Positions 51,084 to 60,052 of a stretch of DNA of 64,000 nt are shown one piece after another. The stretch spans positions 218,506 to 282,505 of the forward strand of contig DISJ01000008.1 of NCBI GenBank assembly GCA_002421605.1, in the 5' to 3' direction. Source of the stretch: Rhodobacteraceae bacterium UBA6213. GTDB taxonomy: Bacteria; Pseudomonadota; Alphaproteobacteria; Rhodobacterales; Rhodobacteraceae. Under the pieces are notes generated by a model. That model searched no databases. It was given only the letters and a program-made list of their open reading frames with translations, and was not told where the DNA came from. The position numbers were made by a program, and so were the translations under genes. Position 1 is the first letter of the stretch; every line of letters begins with the position of its first letter.

Positions 51084-54000
51084 CAATCGTCATCCTTGCG
51101 AAAGGTCCGGCGCCGAAGACGTCGGAGAGTTGCGCGACATGAATTTCGTATTCGCTCGCAATACCATCGGCAGCACGCATCGCTGCGGAGTAGACCCACG
51201 CGGGCGCATCCGTGAGGTCTTCGCGGCAAATCACCCCATCTTTGACGGCACGCACCAGATAGGTTTCCGCGGCCTCGCCGAGTGGCACCTCGACCCCCGC
51301 CCAACTATCGCCGTTAATGCGCGTGCGGCGGACCCAGCTGAAGTGCGCATCGCCCGCCGTCATGCTAAGTCGCAGCTGACATGGCGAATACGGTCGAAGC
51401 CCGATACCCTCGAACGCTTCGTGCCGGTGCACATAGGATGCGTCGTCATAACCAAGCATTGCGGCACCAATACGGTAGTGCCGCGCCAGTCCGCGTGCGT
51501 TTTGCGACAAATTAATCTGCGAAGGGGCACCGTTCAGCAGCACCACTGTGCTGCCAGCAGGCCAGACTTCGGGCATGATCGCGTCGCTTCCTGCTTGCCC
51601 TCGCAGCCGCTCGCTGATTTCCCACACGCCCGGCTCGATAACTGTGGCAGACGCAAACTGCAAAACTTCCCAGTTGCCAGACGTGCCATCCCCTATCGCC
51701 ATCAGGTTTGCTCCATCCAGCAAACGCGCGCGCGATACCGACTGAAGCGCGCCTCCCGACAACCGCAACCGCAGCGGTGGGCCCAAATCGGGCACACCTG
51801 CTCGTGCAGAATACAGCGGCGCAAGCGTGACCGCTGTGATCGCCGCTGATACGATCGTGCGGTTCAAGGCGTAGTCATCGTCTTCCAGCGCCGAATAGAC
51901 CGCCACCGATCCCGGCCATGGCCGCGCCGACACCGCCAAGTGAGGCGCATGCGCAACCTCATCGCCCCGCAGCAAAGGCAGATCGAGAAACACCGGAAAG
52001 ACCGGAGCCGGCGCCACAAAAGCGCGCGGCACAGTTTCGCCCTCGGCCTCGTCAGAAGAAACATAGACCGTGGGTTCAACCCGCGTGGCCTCGACCTCCT
52101 GCGCTCCGGTCTGCTCTACGCGATCAATGCGAAACCTCCCGCTGGCCTCATCTGTTTCAATTTCGACAATGTCACCCGCGCCGATATCAGCGCGCGACGG
52201 CGGCAACGCAAAACGCAACGTGTCACGCGCTACGCGCGCCTCGGCAAGCCAACGTTCTACTGCGCGCCGCCCCTCGGACTGGGTCATCGCCAGCGAAACT
52301 TCTGTTTGCGCCGCAGCACCCGAGGTTTCGTCGGGAAAGATCGCTTCTACCGCACGGGTCTCATAATCGCCATCTGCCTCGACATAGTTCAACCGCACAC
52401 GACCAGCGGTTTCAGCTCGGGCAAGACGCACGGCTTGCAGCCTTGGGTTTTCCCCGATCACGAGTTCTTCGGCGTCGATCCGTTGGTCCACGGCGCCATC
52501 GCGCATACGAAAAACGATCAAACCATCCCGCTCAATCGCTTCAAAACCATAGGCGAGCATCAACGGTTGCAGCGCCGCCCGACCCGTTTCGCCGCCGTCC
52601 ACCCGGTACCCGCGCACAACACCGTAAAGCCCTGAAACATCGTAATCTTTCAGCCCCTGGCTTTCGCAAATCTCTGCCACCACGTTCGCAAGGGGCTGCG
52701 CGCTCACCCGTCCGGTAATCCAATGGCCACGCGCGTAGTTTGCGCCGTCCGACCAGACATCACTTTGTGCGGGAAATTGCGGATAAGGGCGCGCATCCCA
52801 CGCCCAGACATGCGCGCGCCCGGTATCGACCATGCGCCCATCATAGCTTTCAGCCACCGGATTGTTCGCCGGATCGCCCCAAAAATCGGCCATCGCGCGC
52901 AGATACTGCATCTGAATCAACTCGTCGCGCCGCCCATCAGAAAAAAACGGAAGCGCCGATTCCGAGCTTTTTGGGTCCAGAAACTTGTTTGGCTGGTTGC
53001 TGCCTTTATCCACTGCCGCGCAACCGAACTCGGTAAACCAGATCGGTTTCGACCCCGGCACCCAAGCGCTTGGGCTGGCCTGGCGCACGCCGCCGATACG
53101 ATCGTGATGCGCGTTTTGCCACCAGCCGCGCAGGTCTTTGACGCGCCAGACCCAAGGCTCATCAAAGGCGCCGTCGGTAATCGGGGTGCGCAATTGTGCC
53201 GCGCGGTGTTCAGGTGCGGCGTAATACCAATCAAAGCCCTCGCCACCCGCAATATTCGCCTTCAGATAGTCGATGCTATAGATTGAGCCCCAATCGGAAT
53301 CCCGATGGTCGTCACCCTCGCGCCAATCGGAAAGCGGCATATAATTGTCGATGCCGACAAAGTCGATGTTCGCATCTGACCAAAGCGGATCGAGGTTGAA
53401 ATAGAGATCCCCGTCACCCGGATGATAGCCGAAATACTCGCTCCAATCCGCAGCATAGCCGATCTTGCAGTCGTCCCCAAGCACCTCGCGCACCTCCGCC
53501 GCAAGTGCACGCAGTTCCGCCACAGCGGGAAAGCCGCCACCAGCGCCGCGCACGCGCGTCAGGCTCACAAGCTCCGAACCGATGCAGAACGCATCAACCC
53601 CACCCGCCGCCTTGCAGAGTGCCGCGTAATGCAACACAAAGCGGCGATACGACCATTCTGCGGGTCCGACATAAACAACCTCGCCACTTGCAATCGAGAA
53701 ATCCGTGGCGCTCGCAGTGCCAAAAAATGTGGCAATCTCGCCATCGGCTGCGGCCGTGCCATCCGACGAACCCGCCTGCCCCGGGGCGTGCGCAAGCGTG
53801 ATGCGCCCGCGCCACGGCAGCGCCGCTTGCTCGGGTCCGCCCCATGGATCGTCGAGGCCGTTTCTAGCCAACTGATCCATCAGAATGAACGGGTAGAAGA
53901 CAACTGATACCCCAGCCTCGCGCAGCGCTGTGATCGCCTCAACCACCGAGGCGTCCGCTGCGGTGCCGCCATAGACAGGGCGGCCCTCTAGCTGCGGCAC

Positions 54001-54972
54001 AAGTTCAGCCGCCCCCCGCGCGACACCGCTCACCCGCCACGGCATGGTGACGCCATCGAAATCGCGGCTTTCCACTTTCGGGCGCAGGCGGCACTCCGGC
54101 GCGCGCAAGTCATCGCCGAACCAGCTAACCACCAGCGAGACCGAGCCGCAGTTCGGCAGTTCCTCACGCAGCCGCGTCAACGAAACGCTGAAATCCGTTT
54201 CGCCGCCCGGGCAATGCTGGTTGGCAGCAACGCTTTCGCCCAACCCATAGTCAAAATGCACGCGCGACGTGGCCAGCGCATATTCGCCACTGCCCGGCAG
54301 CAACGCCACACCGCGTACGACACGCGCAAGATCTGGCACATCGTCCTGAAATGCCCCCTGCGCCTGGCGCATCACTTCAAAGCTGAACTGCGGCACCCGG
54401 TTGCCAAACTCTGCCAGCGCAAGGTCTTCAAATACCACATAGGCAGTGCCGCGATAGGCAGGTGCCATGCCAACACCCTCTACCGCATCGATTTTCGGGT
54501 CGGGAGCTTGGGTCTGCGAACCTGTATAAACGCGCATGCTCAGCCGTTCGGCGGCAATTTCGATGCCGTCTGCCCAAACCCGCCCGACACGCGTGATTTC
54601 ACCCTCGCAAAGCGCGATCGCAAGGCTGACCGAATAGCTGAACTCTGTGGTAACCGCCTTTGGCGTTCCTTTGCCGCCGCTGCGGGTGGCGGACTCGGCA
54701 AAGCGGCTGGCCCAGATCACTTGCCCGGGCAGCCGCATCCGGCCCCAAACCCGCCCAACGGCGGCCCCCTCTGAGGCGCCTGTGATGCGAAAGCGATCAA
54801 TTCTGCCAACTTCGACAGCCGAGGAACCTTGCCCCAACAGGCGTTGGTCGATCGCACGCCCAAGCGTCGCGCCAACTGCACGCCCGATCACCGCGCCCGA
54901 AAGACCAAGCAGCGTTCCGCCAAACCCCGCCCCGGCCGCAGCCCCCGCCGCGGCAAGCAAAATGGTTGCCAT
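51076..54972 (-). CDS. GTA baseplate megatron protein, gp15 type (TIM-barrel domain)
   Basis: 1298 aa. A Gly/Ala-rich N-terminus (residues 1-45, LLAAAGAAAGAGFGG) is followed by beta-rich regions, then a TIM-barrel-like domain (~440-740) resembling glycoside hydrolases: AFCIGSELVSL with Glu467, and KPIWFTEFGCAAVD with Glu648, the places of the acid/base and nucleophile in clan GH-A. The C-terminal ~450 residues are further tail domains of the phage_tail_3/TIM family. In the RcGTA particle the homologue is the large central baseplate protein that contacts the cell envelope. Its start shares one base with the gp14 stop (TGATG). Length is as for RcGTA gp15. Confidence 0.93.
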   Translation of the reverse strand: MATILLAAAGAAAGAGFGGTLLGLSGAVIGRAVGATLGRAIDQRLLGQGSSAVEVGRIDRFRITGASEGAAVGRVWGRMRLPGQVIWASRFAESATRSGGKGTPKAVTTEFSYSVSLAIALCEGEITRVGRVWADGIEIAAERLSMRVYTGSQTQAPDPKIDAVEGVGMAPAYRGTAYVVFEDLALAEFGNRVPQFSFEVMRQAQGAFQDDVPDLARVVRGVALLPGSGEYALATSRVHFDYGLGESVAANQHCPGGETDFSVSLTRLREELPNCGSVSLVVSWFGDDLRAPECRLRPKVESRDFDGVTMPWRVSGVARGAAELVPQLEGRPVYGGTAADASVVEAITALREAGVSVVFYPFILMDQLARNGLDDPWGGPEQAALPWRGRITLAHAPGQAGSSDGTAAADGEIATFFGTASATDFSIASGEVVYVGPAEWSYRRFVLHYAALCKAAGGVDAFCIGSELVSLTRVRGAGGGFPAVAELRALAAEVREVLGDDCKIGYAADWSEYFGYHPGDGDLYFNLDPLWSDANIDFVGIDNYMPLSDWREGDDHRDSDWGSIYSIDYLKANIAGGEGFDWYYAAPEHRAAQLRTPITDGAFDEPWVWRVKDLRGWWQNAHHDRIGGVRQASPSAWVPGSKPIWFTEFGCAAVDKGSNQPNKFLDPKSSESALPFFSDGRRDELIQMQYLRAMADFWGDPANNPVAESYDGRMVDTGRAHVWAWDARPYPQFPAQSDVWSDGANYARGHWITGRVSAQPLANVVAEICESQGLKDYDVSGLYGVVRGYRVDGGETGRAALQPLMLAYGFEAIERDGLIVFRMRDGAVDQRIDAEELVIGENPRLQAVRLARAETAGRVRLNYVEADGDYETRAVEAIFPDETSGAAAQTEVSLAMTQSEGRRAVERWLAEARVARDTLRFALPPSRADIGAGDIVEIETDEASGRFRIDRVEQTGAQEVEATRVEPTVYVSSDEAEGETVPRAFVAPAPVFPVFLDLPLLRGDEVAHAPHLAVSARPWPGSVAVYSALEDDDYALNRTIVSAAITAVTLAPLYSARAGVPDLGPPLRLRLSGGALQSVSRARLLDGANLMAIGDGTSGNWEVLQFASATVIEPGVWEISERLRGQAGSDAIMPEVWPAGSTVVLLNGAPSQINLSQNARGLARHYRIGAAMLGYDDASYVHRHEAFEGIGLRPYSPCQLRLSMTAGDAHFSWVRRTRINGDSWAGVEVPLGEAAETYLVRAVKDGVICREDLTDAPAWVYSAAMRAADGIASEYEIHVAQLSDVFGAGPFARMTIDG

Positions 54973-55415
54973 CAGATCGCTCCTTCAGGAAATCGAAATC
55001 GCGCCGCAATGCGGCGCTGCCACGGCGCAGAAAGCGGGCTTTCGACCACCCCATGCCCGCAATAGGCGTGAATGAACGTGGGCAAGGCACCGATTTCGGC
55101 AATGATCCCCAGATGTTTGGCCACCGCACCCGCCCGCATGCGAAACAGCATCACATCGCCCGGCAAGTTCGGGGTGTGCAACGCAAGATCAAGCAAATGC
55201 CGCCGCGCGGCACGCCAGAGCCGCTCGTCGCGTGAGGCTTCCGACCAGTCCGCACTATAGCGTGGCACTGGTTCCGGTTCAGCACCATGAACCTCGCGCC
55301 ACACCCCACGCAATAGCCCCAGGCAATCTGCGCCTGCACCCTTGCTTGAATGCTGGTGAAGGTAAGGCGTGCCAAGCCAACCGCGTGCCGCCACAACCAC
55401 TTGCGGCCCGATCAT
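54972..55415 (-). CDS. GTA NlpC/P60-type cell-wall peptidase, gp14 type
   Basis: 147 aa starting at ATG 55415, which overlaps the gp13 stop as ATGA. NlpC/P60 fold: catalytic Cys31 in GADCLGLLRG, His101 in VAKHLGI and His116 in FIHAYCG. Such enzymes cleave peptidoglycan cross-peptides, here to allow DNA delivery or for tail assembly. A GTG six bases upstream is also in frame. Confidence 0.9.
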   Translation of the reverse strand: MIGPQVVVAARGWLGTPYLHQHSSKGAGADCLGLLRGVWREVHGAEPEPVPRYSADWSEASRDERLWRAARRHLLDLALHTPNLPGDVMLFRMRAGAVAKHLGIIAEIGALPTFIHAYCGHGVVESPLSAPWQRRIAARFRFPEGAI

Positions 55416-56302
55416 TTCCACATACTCGCGCCGTCGTTTACCCCGGCGCGCTGCGGGTAAGAGGTCAACCAGTCTTCGCCTGGAATATGCGGAAAGCCCC
55501 TGAAATTTGCCGTGTTGTTAAACTTCAGACGGCAGGTTTCAAACCGCCTGTCACACCCCGCCTCAAGCCGGATCGAGTCGCCAACCCCAACTGCTGCCCG
55601 CAACGCCTGCCACAACTCCACCCGGCGCGCGCCACCGGCCAGAAGGCGATCGTTCTTGACCACCCCCACCAACCCCGTAGCGGGCCCGCCAAGCACACGC
55701 AACCGCCCCTTCTCGAACAGCCGGTCGGTATATTCGTCCAGTTCAGCAAAGTAGAAAACCCGCGCGTCATTCACGGACTCAACAGAAAGTTCCACCGAAT
55801 AGCCCGGTGCCGTCAGATCAACTCCACAGCGCGCATCGCCTACCGTCGCCCCGCAACCCGGTTGATAAACCACACCTGCCGCGTTGCCGAATGCTTCAGC
55901 CAGTCCTCGTAATTCTGCTGTAAAAGCCCCTTCAGCGCGTGTGATATCGCCAAGATAGCCGCGAAACTGCAATACGCGCTCTGCAGGGTTGGCCCAGTTG
56001 ACCAGCCATATGCGCACTTCCGCGCCGTCAAATCGCCCCGCAGTAATATCGACCTCGCAGATTGCCTCAGAGGAAAGCGCGCCAATCGCCTCGGCGTTAT
56101 CCACAGCCAATCCCGTCGTTTGCGCGAGCGCGCTGGCTGTCATGCCACTATCGGGTTGAAAGGTGACGCCATCGAATATCAGGGCGCGGTCGTGGTCGGT
56201 AAATCCAAGCGTCACACCGTCGCCACGCTCTACTGCCCAAGCGCGGCAAATCGTGGTGGCACCGCTTTGCAGATGCGCCTTCAAACCTTGGGAAAATGCC
56301 AT
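55412..56302 (-). CDS. GTA tail hub protein, gp13 type (DUF2163/BR0599)
   Basis: 296 aa. The N-terminal half shows DUF2163 features (GLKAHLQSGATTICRAWAVERGDGVTLGFTDHDR) and the C-terminal half the phage BR0599 region. Four cysteines, Cys150 and Cys159 (PGCGATVGDARCGVD) and Cys250 and Cys257 (GCDRRFETCRLKF), form two pairs; in RcGTA the homologue binds an Fe-S cluster with four cysteines. Start shares a base with the gp12 stop. Confidence 0.9.
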   Translation of the reverse strand: MAFSQGLKAHLQSGATTICRAWAVERGDGVTLGFTDHDRALIFDGVTFQPDSGMTASALAQTTGLAVDNAEAIGALSSEAICEVDITAGRFDGAEVRIWLVNWANPAERVLQFRGYLGDITRAEGAFTAELRGLAEAFGNAAGVVYQPGCGATVGDARCGVDLTAPGYSVELSVESVNDARVFYFAELDEYTDRLFEKGRLRVLGGPATGLVGVVKNDRLLAGGARRVELWQALRAAVGVGDSIRLEAGCDRRFETCRLKFNNTANFRGFPHIPGEDWLTSYPQRAGVNDGASMWK

Positions 56303-56934
56303 CAGATCCGCACCTCCACCACCGGCACCTGCGGCAGATCACCCGCCTGAAACGATGCTACAGAAACAAGGATTCGGTCCGTATCGAACCGCACCGGCAC
56401 ATCAAACTCGAACCCCGCCGTCACCTGCGCCCCCTCGGGCGGTGCGGCCTCGAAGCTCACGATCCCGGTTTCCAGATTGACCGAGAAATCGACCGCCTCG
56501 GCCCGATGATGCCCCTGCACACCAACTTGAACCGTGCCAAGCACCGGCTTGCTGATGGGGCGCGCATAGCCGACGCCGCCCGAGCGATAGGTCTTTTGCA
56601 ACTGGAACGCGCGCTTAACCCCATCCCCCGCGCCTAGTAGCTGATCGTCATAGGCAACCGCGCGTGATGCTGGGCAAGATTTGTAATCCGCCCAGTCCTT
56701 CCATCGAAAACCGTGCAACTGCCCCTGCCGCGCCTCAAAAAATGCCAGCAGCGCCTCTACGTCGTCTAGGCTGCGCAACCCGACACCTGCATCGTAATGG
56801 CGGCGCGAATGGGCCCAAGGGGTGTTGCGTTCTTCGAATCCGTTGGCAAGCGCTACAATTTCAGTGCGCCGCTCCGGCCCCCCGACCGATCCGAAACTCA
56901 GATTGGCCGGAAAGCGGATCTCGTGAAAAGCCAT
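56302..56934 (-). CDS. GTA distal tail protein, gp12 type (DUF2460)
   Basis: 210 aa from ATG 56934. FHEIRFPANLSFGSVGGPERRTEIV and DDVEALLAFFEARQGQLHGFRWKDWADYKS are the DUF2460 signature. The protein links tail tube and hub. It follows gp11 with a 10-base gap and precedes gp13 by TGATG overlap. Confidence 0.9.
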   Translation of the reverse strand: MAFHEIRFPANLSFGSVGGPERRTEIVALANGFEERNTPWAHSRRHYDAGVGLRSLDDVEALLAFFEARQGQLHGFRWKDWADYKSCPASRAVAYDDQLLGAGDGVKRAFQLQKTYRSGGVGYARPISKPVLGTVQVGVQGHHRAEAVDFSVNLETGIVSFEAAPPEGAQVTAGFEFDVPVRFDTDRILVSVASFQAGDLPQVPVVEVRI

Positions 56935-56944
56935 GCTTGTCTCC

Positions 56945-57607
56945 TCAGCGATTGCGTTCGCCGCGCGCAAGTACGCGGCTCAGTTGTGTCGCGATCTGGC
57001 TTTGGCTGCGGGCAAACCCAGAAACGTCGGGCGTGGCGATGTTCATCACAACATTCACCGCGCGCCCCGACCCCGCCGCCTGCACCCCCAGCCGCCCGTC
57101 CGCACCACGCGCCAGCGGCATGATCGCCTCGGGCCCTGCCTCACCCATCAACCCTCGCCCGGATCGCATGGCAAAAGAGGTCGGCGCCGAGACAACGCCC
57201 CCCTTGGCAAAGGGCATCACCCGCCCCTGCGCAAAGGTGCCACCTTCGGCAAATGGGAACATCCCGCTCAACAGACCGTTCATGCCATTTGCAATCGCGC
57301 CGCCAATCGCGTTTTGCACCGGCTTCATCGCCGCCGCATACACGCTTTCCGTCATCGTGCGCGCGACCTCGCCAAGCGCGTCCGACAACTTCATGCCATC
57401 AAAGATAAGCCCGTCGAACGCGCGCCTGAGGCCCTTGCCAATCGAATTGCTCAATGTGCCGACTTCGCGGTTTGTTAATGTCATGCTGTCCCGCATCCGC
57501 CCTAGTTCAGCGTTGAACGCCGCCGCCAAAGTCTCGGCGCCGCCCAGACTGCGTTCCAGCGACGCCGCTTGCTGTCCCAGCCCGTCAAGCCCGTCCACCT
57601 CGATCAT
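56945..57607 (-). CDS. GTA tape measure protein, gp11 type
   Basis: 220 aa. Helical N-terminus (LGGAETLAAAFNAELGRMRDSM), a Gly-rich hydrophobic middle (AMKPVQNAIGGAIANGMNGLLSGMFPFAEGG) and a Gly-rich end (FAKGGVVSAPTSFAMRSGRGLMGEAGPEAIMPL) that recurs in phage tape measure proteins. It is far shorter than siphophage tape measures, in line with the short GTA tail. It overlaps gp10.1 by 23 bases. Confidence 0.88.
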   Translation of the reverse strand: MIEVDGLDGLGQQAASLERSLGGAETLAAAFNAELGRMRDSMTLTNREVGTLSNSIGKGLRRAFDGLIFDGMKLSDALGEVARTMTESVYAAAMKPVQNAIGGAIANGMNGLLSGMFPFAEGGTFAQGRVMPFAKGGVVSAPTSFAMRSGRGLMGEAGPEAIMPLARGADGRLGVQAAGSGRAVNVVMNIATPDVSGFARSQSQIATQLSRVLARGERNR

Positions 57608-57803
57608 CGTGTGATCCTTTCACCTTGTCCGGCCACGCCGCCGCCAACTCGTCCAGTCGCGCGCGGGTCAGCGGCGCTCTCGCTGCCGCGTCTCCAATCA
57701 TCATCGCAAGCTCTGCCGGGGTCAGGCGCCAGAACTCTCGGGGCTGCAAGCCAAGCCCTTGCAGCCCCACCCGCATTAGGCCCGGCCAGTCGAGCCCGCT
57801 CAT
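57585..57803 (-). CDS. Small GTA protein, gp10.1/rcc01693 type (TIGR02216)
   Basis: 72 aa. MSGLDWPGLMRVGLQGLGLQPREFWRLTPAELAMMIGD is the family pattern. ATGA overlap with gp10; GAGG precedes the start. By position, just before the tape measure gene, gp10 and gp10.1 take the place of phage tail-assembly chaperones. Confidence 0.85.
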   Translation of the reverse strand: MSGLDWPGLMRVGLQGLGLQPREFWRLTPAELAMMIGDAAARAPLTRARLDELAAAWPDKVKGSHDDRGGRA

Positions 57804-58120
57804 TTCGCCCTCGGCACCGCAAAAGCTCGCGCTAACAGCTCGGCCGCCACGCGCGCTGCTTCAACCGGGCCGCCACCAATTTCGACGGTGCGCAAGTCTT
57901 CGCCCTCACCCTGCCAGCCCCCGCCGCGCAATCCCGCCACCAGCAGCGCCAGCACGTCGCGGGTTGAAAACCGCCCCGCCTCGAACCGCTCGACCAGATC
58001 GATCAGGCTACCCGCCGCCAGCGCTGCCTCCAATTCGGCCAGCGCACCAAGCGTCAGCTTTGCCACATGGCGCCGCCCGTCGAGCCATACTGCCACTTCG
58101 CCAGCCCAAGGGTTCGCCAT
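57800..58120 (-). CDS. GTA gp10-type protein (GTA_gp10 family), probable tail chaperone
   Basis: 106 aa, MANPWAGEVAVWLDGRRHVAKLTLGALAELEAAL is the GTA_gp10 start, with RDVLALLVAGLRGGG later. No catalytic residues. It starts inside the stop of gp9 (TGATG) and ends inside gp10.1 (ATGA). Confidence 0.88.
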   Translation of the reverse strand: MANPWAGEVAVWLDGRRHVAKLTLGALAELEAALAAGSLIDLVERFEAGRFSTRDVLALLVAGLRGGGWQGEGEDLRTVEIGGGPVEAARVAAELLARAFAVPRAK

Positions 58121-58533
58121 CAGAGCGCCGTGAATGTCAGCACCCCGGCCGACGCCATGCTGACCTCGTAGGTCGCCTCGCCATTGTGGCTGCCGGCGTA
58201 TTCAACTGCGGTAATCATGAATGGCCCTTGAACAATTCCGAAAGCTGGGATGATGACCTGAAACTCCGGCACCTCGCCGTCGAAAAAGATCTGCCGCGCG
58301 TGCTCGTCGGTGTCGGCATCCTTGAACACGCCAGAGCCAGAAATTGCCGCCGATTTTACGCCCGCACCTGCCAGCAGCTCCCGCCAACCGCCCTGGCTTT
58401 CAAGGCTGGTCACATCGACCGTTTCCGCATTAAAACTGATCCGCGTAGCCCTTAGCCCCGCGATCGTCTCAAACTGCCCGCCACCGGTCAGATCAAGCTT
58501 GATCAGAAGGTCCTTACCGTTCTGTGCCGCCAT
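58120..58533 (-). CDS. GTA major tail protein, gp9 type (TP901-1 family)
   Basis: 137 aa from ATG 58533, GGAG upstream. MAAQNGKDLLIKLDLTGGGQFETIAGLRATRISFNAETVDVT is the TP901-1 tail tube signature (given by its landmarks GKDLLIK and VDVTS). Forms the tail tube by stacking rings. Confidence 0.92.
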   Translation of the reverse strand: MAAQNGKDLLIKLDLTGGGQFETIAGLRATRISFNAETVDVTSLESQGGWRELLAGAGVKSAAISGSGVFKDADTDEHARQIFFDGEVPEFQVIIPAFGIVQGPFMITAVEYAGSHNGEATYEVSMASAGVLTFTAL

Positions 58534-58603
58534 GGTTTTTCTCCGATTGATGCAGAAAGGGCCTGCCGGTCGCACCGGCTCGAAGGCCAGATGAGCGCGC
58601 CGG

Positions 58604-59011
58604 TCAGAATTCGACTCGCGCCCGGAATGTCAGATCGATGCGCCGCGTCTCGCCGGTTTCGACCCGGCGCGCGCGCGCTCGCAAAAACCACAGTCCCACC
58701 AGGTGACCGCGCGCCAGTACCAGCGATGCATCCGCCAGCGCGTCTGAAACCGCTGCCGCCACCGTCTTTGCCGCTTGGAACCCGGCGGCATCGGTAATGA
58801 CCGACACCACAAAGTCATGCTCGGCCCCGCCGCCCGTAGCGTCCGAGGCGTCGCGTACATCTTCCGGCCCAAGGCTGACAAACGTGCCCGTCACCGTGCC
58901 CGGTGGAACTGCGTCGTAAATGGCGTCTCCCACCAACGCGTAAAGCGCGCTCGAGGCGCGCAGGCGTTGATAGACGGCCGCCTGCAAGGCTGCCGCAGTC
59001 GCATAGCTCAT
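58604..59011 (-). CDS. GTA tail terminator, gp8 type (DUF3168)
   Basis: 135 aa. AALQAAVYQRLRASSALYALVGDAIYD with FVSLGPEDVRDASD are DUF3168 hallmarks; the protein closes the tail tube at the head end. Overlaps gp7 by four bases. Confidence 0.9.
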   Translation of the reverse strand: MSYATAAALQAAVYQRLRASSALYALVGDAIYDAVPPGTVTGTFVSLGPEDVRDASDATGGGAEHDFVVSVITDAAGFQAAKTVAAAVSDALADASLVLARGHLVGLWFLRARARRVETGETRRIDLTFRARVEF

Positions 59012-59346
59012 GCAACGACCTCCTCTTGCGCAAAGCAGGTCAGATAGAGCCCCGCCCGGTCGGCTTCACTGACTGCAAGAATGCGAAATACGCGGCTGCC
59101 CTCGCGCAGCCGTTGCTCGGGGCGTGGTCGGCTCGGGCTGCCAACGGGTGCTGCGCGCACCGTGATGCGATAGGGCACCGTGGCGAGTGTCACAAATTCA
59201 CCCGCGCGCTCGCGCCCGGTGCCGGGTTTTACATCGCCCCAAAGCGTGCCAAGCGCGACCCAATTCAGCGCATGCCCACCCGCGCCGTCGGCCTCGCGCT
59301 CGGCCTGCTCCAGCACCAGGGCCCGATCAAGGCGCGGCGCGCTCAT
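59008..59346 (-). CDS. GTA head-tail adaptor/stopper, gp7 type
   Basis: 112 aa from ATG 59346. WVALGTLWGDVKPGTGRERAGEFVTLATVPYRITVRAAP is the phage head-closure (SPP1 gp16-like) pattern: a small beta barrel. ATGA overlap with gp6. Confidence 0.88.
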   Translation of the reverse strand: MSAPRLDRALVLEQAEREADGAGGHALNWVALGTLWGDVKPGTGRERAGEFVTLATVPYRITVRAAPVGSPSRPRPEQRLREGSRVFRILAVSEADRAGLYLTCFAQEEVVA

Positions 59347-59939
59347 GCCCGCCCCCCGAGCACACGCACCGTTCGCCAAGGCTCGATCAGCGCCATCACC
59401 CCAAAGGGAATTGCTTGCGCCCCACCGATACCTTCGTGGCGCAACTCATAATATTGCGCTGCCAGCAAAAACACTGCCTGCGCCAGATCGACTGGCAGAT
59501 CACTCCAGGCAGGCCCGAACCCGGCGGTAAAGTCGATCTCGGCGCGCCCATCACTTGGCACGCCCGGCAGGCAACCGCCGATCGCTTGCAGACGCGGGCG
59601 GCTGATATCGGGCACCAATCGATAGCGCGTCGGTGCCACTACCAACGCGAACCCCGCTGCATCGCGCAATCGCACCTCACCGATCGCGCTCACCGGGGCC
59701 ACCGGCAACGGTTGCGCCCGCTCCTCACGCCAGCCTTCAAGTGTCACCATGAATTCGTGCTGCATCAGCACCTTGGCCGTGCGCATCTCGATGGCCGCAA
59801 TCGCGGCGCGAAGATACGCCAAAAGCGCCGCATCGCCTGCGCCAAGGTCGGCAAAACCGGTGCCCAGCCGCAAATGGTCACGAAACTCTGCAATCGGCAA
59901 AGCCTCGGGGGGCACCACCGTCTTTTCGATCAGCATCAT
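59343..59939 (-). CDS. GTA head-tail connector adaptor, gp6 type
   Basis: 198 aa from ATG 59939 (GGAG upstream; the second ATG directly after is equally good). The helical N-terminus PIAEFRDHLRLGTGFADLGAGDAALLAYLRAAIAAIEMRT and YRLVPDISRPRLQAIGG match the phage gp6-like connector family. 142 bases separate it from the capsid gene; that spacer holds a hairpin. Confidence 0.88.
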   Translation of the reverse strand: MMLIEKTVVPPEALPIAEFRDHLRLGTGFADLGAGDAALLAYLRAAIAAIEMRTAKVLMQHEFMVTLEGWREERAQPLPVAPVSAIGEVRLRDAAGFALVVAPTRYRLVPDISRPRLQAIGGCLPGVPSDGRAEIDFTAGFGPAWSDLPVDLAQAVFLLAAQYYELRHEGIGGAQAIPFGVMALIEPWRTVRVLGGRA

Positions 59940-60052
59940 GGAAGTCTCCGCAAAAGGTGCCCCTGCGGGCAAAAGCGGGCGCGGGCCGCCCGCCGTCGCT
60001 CGGACGGAGGGAGCAGCTAGACGACAACGAGCATACGCCCGCGCCCGCACTA

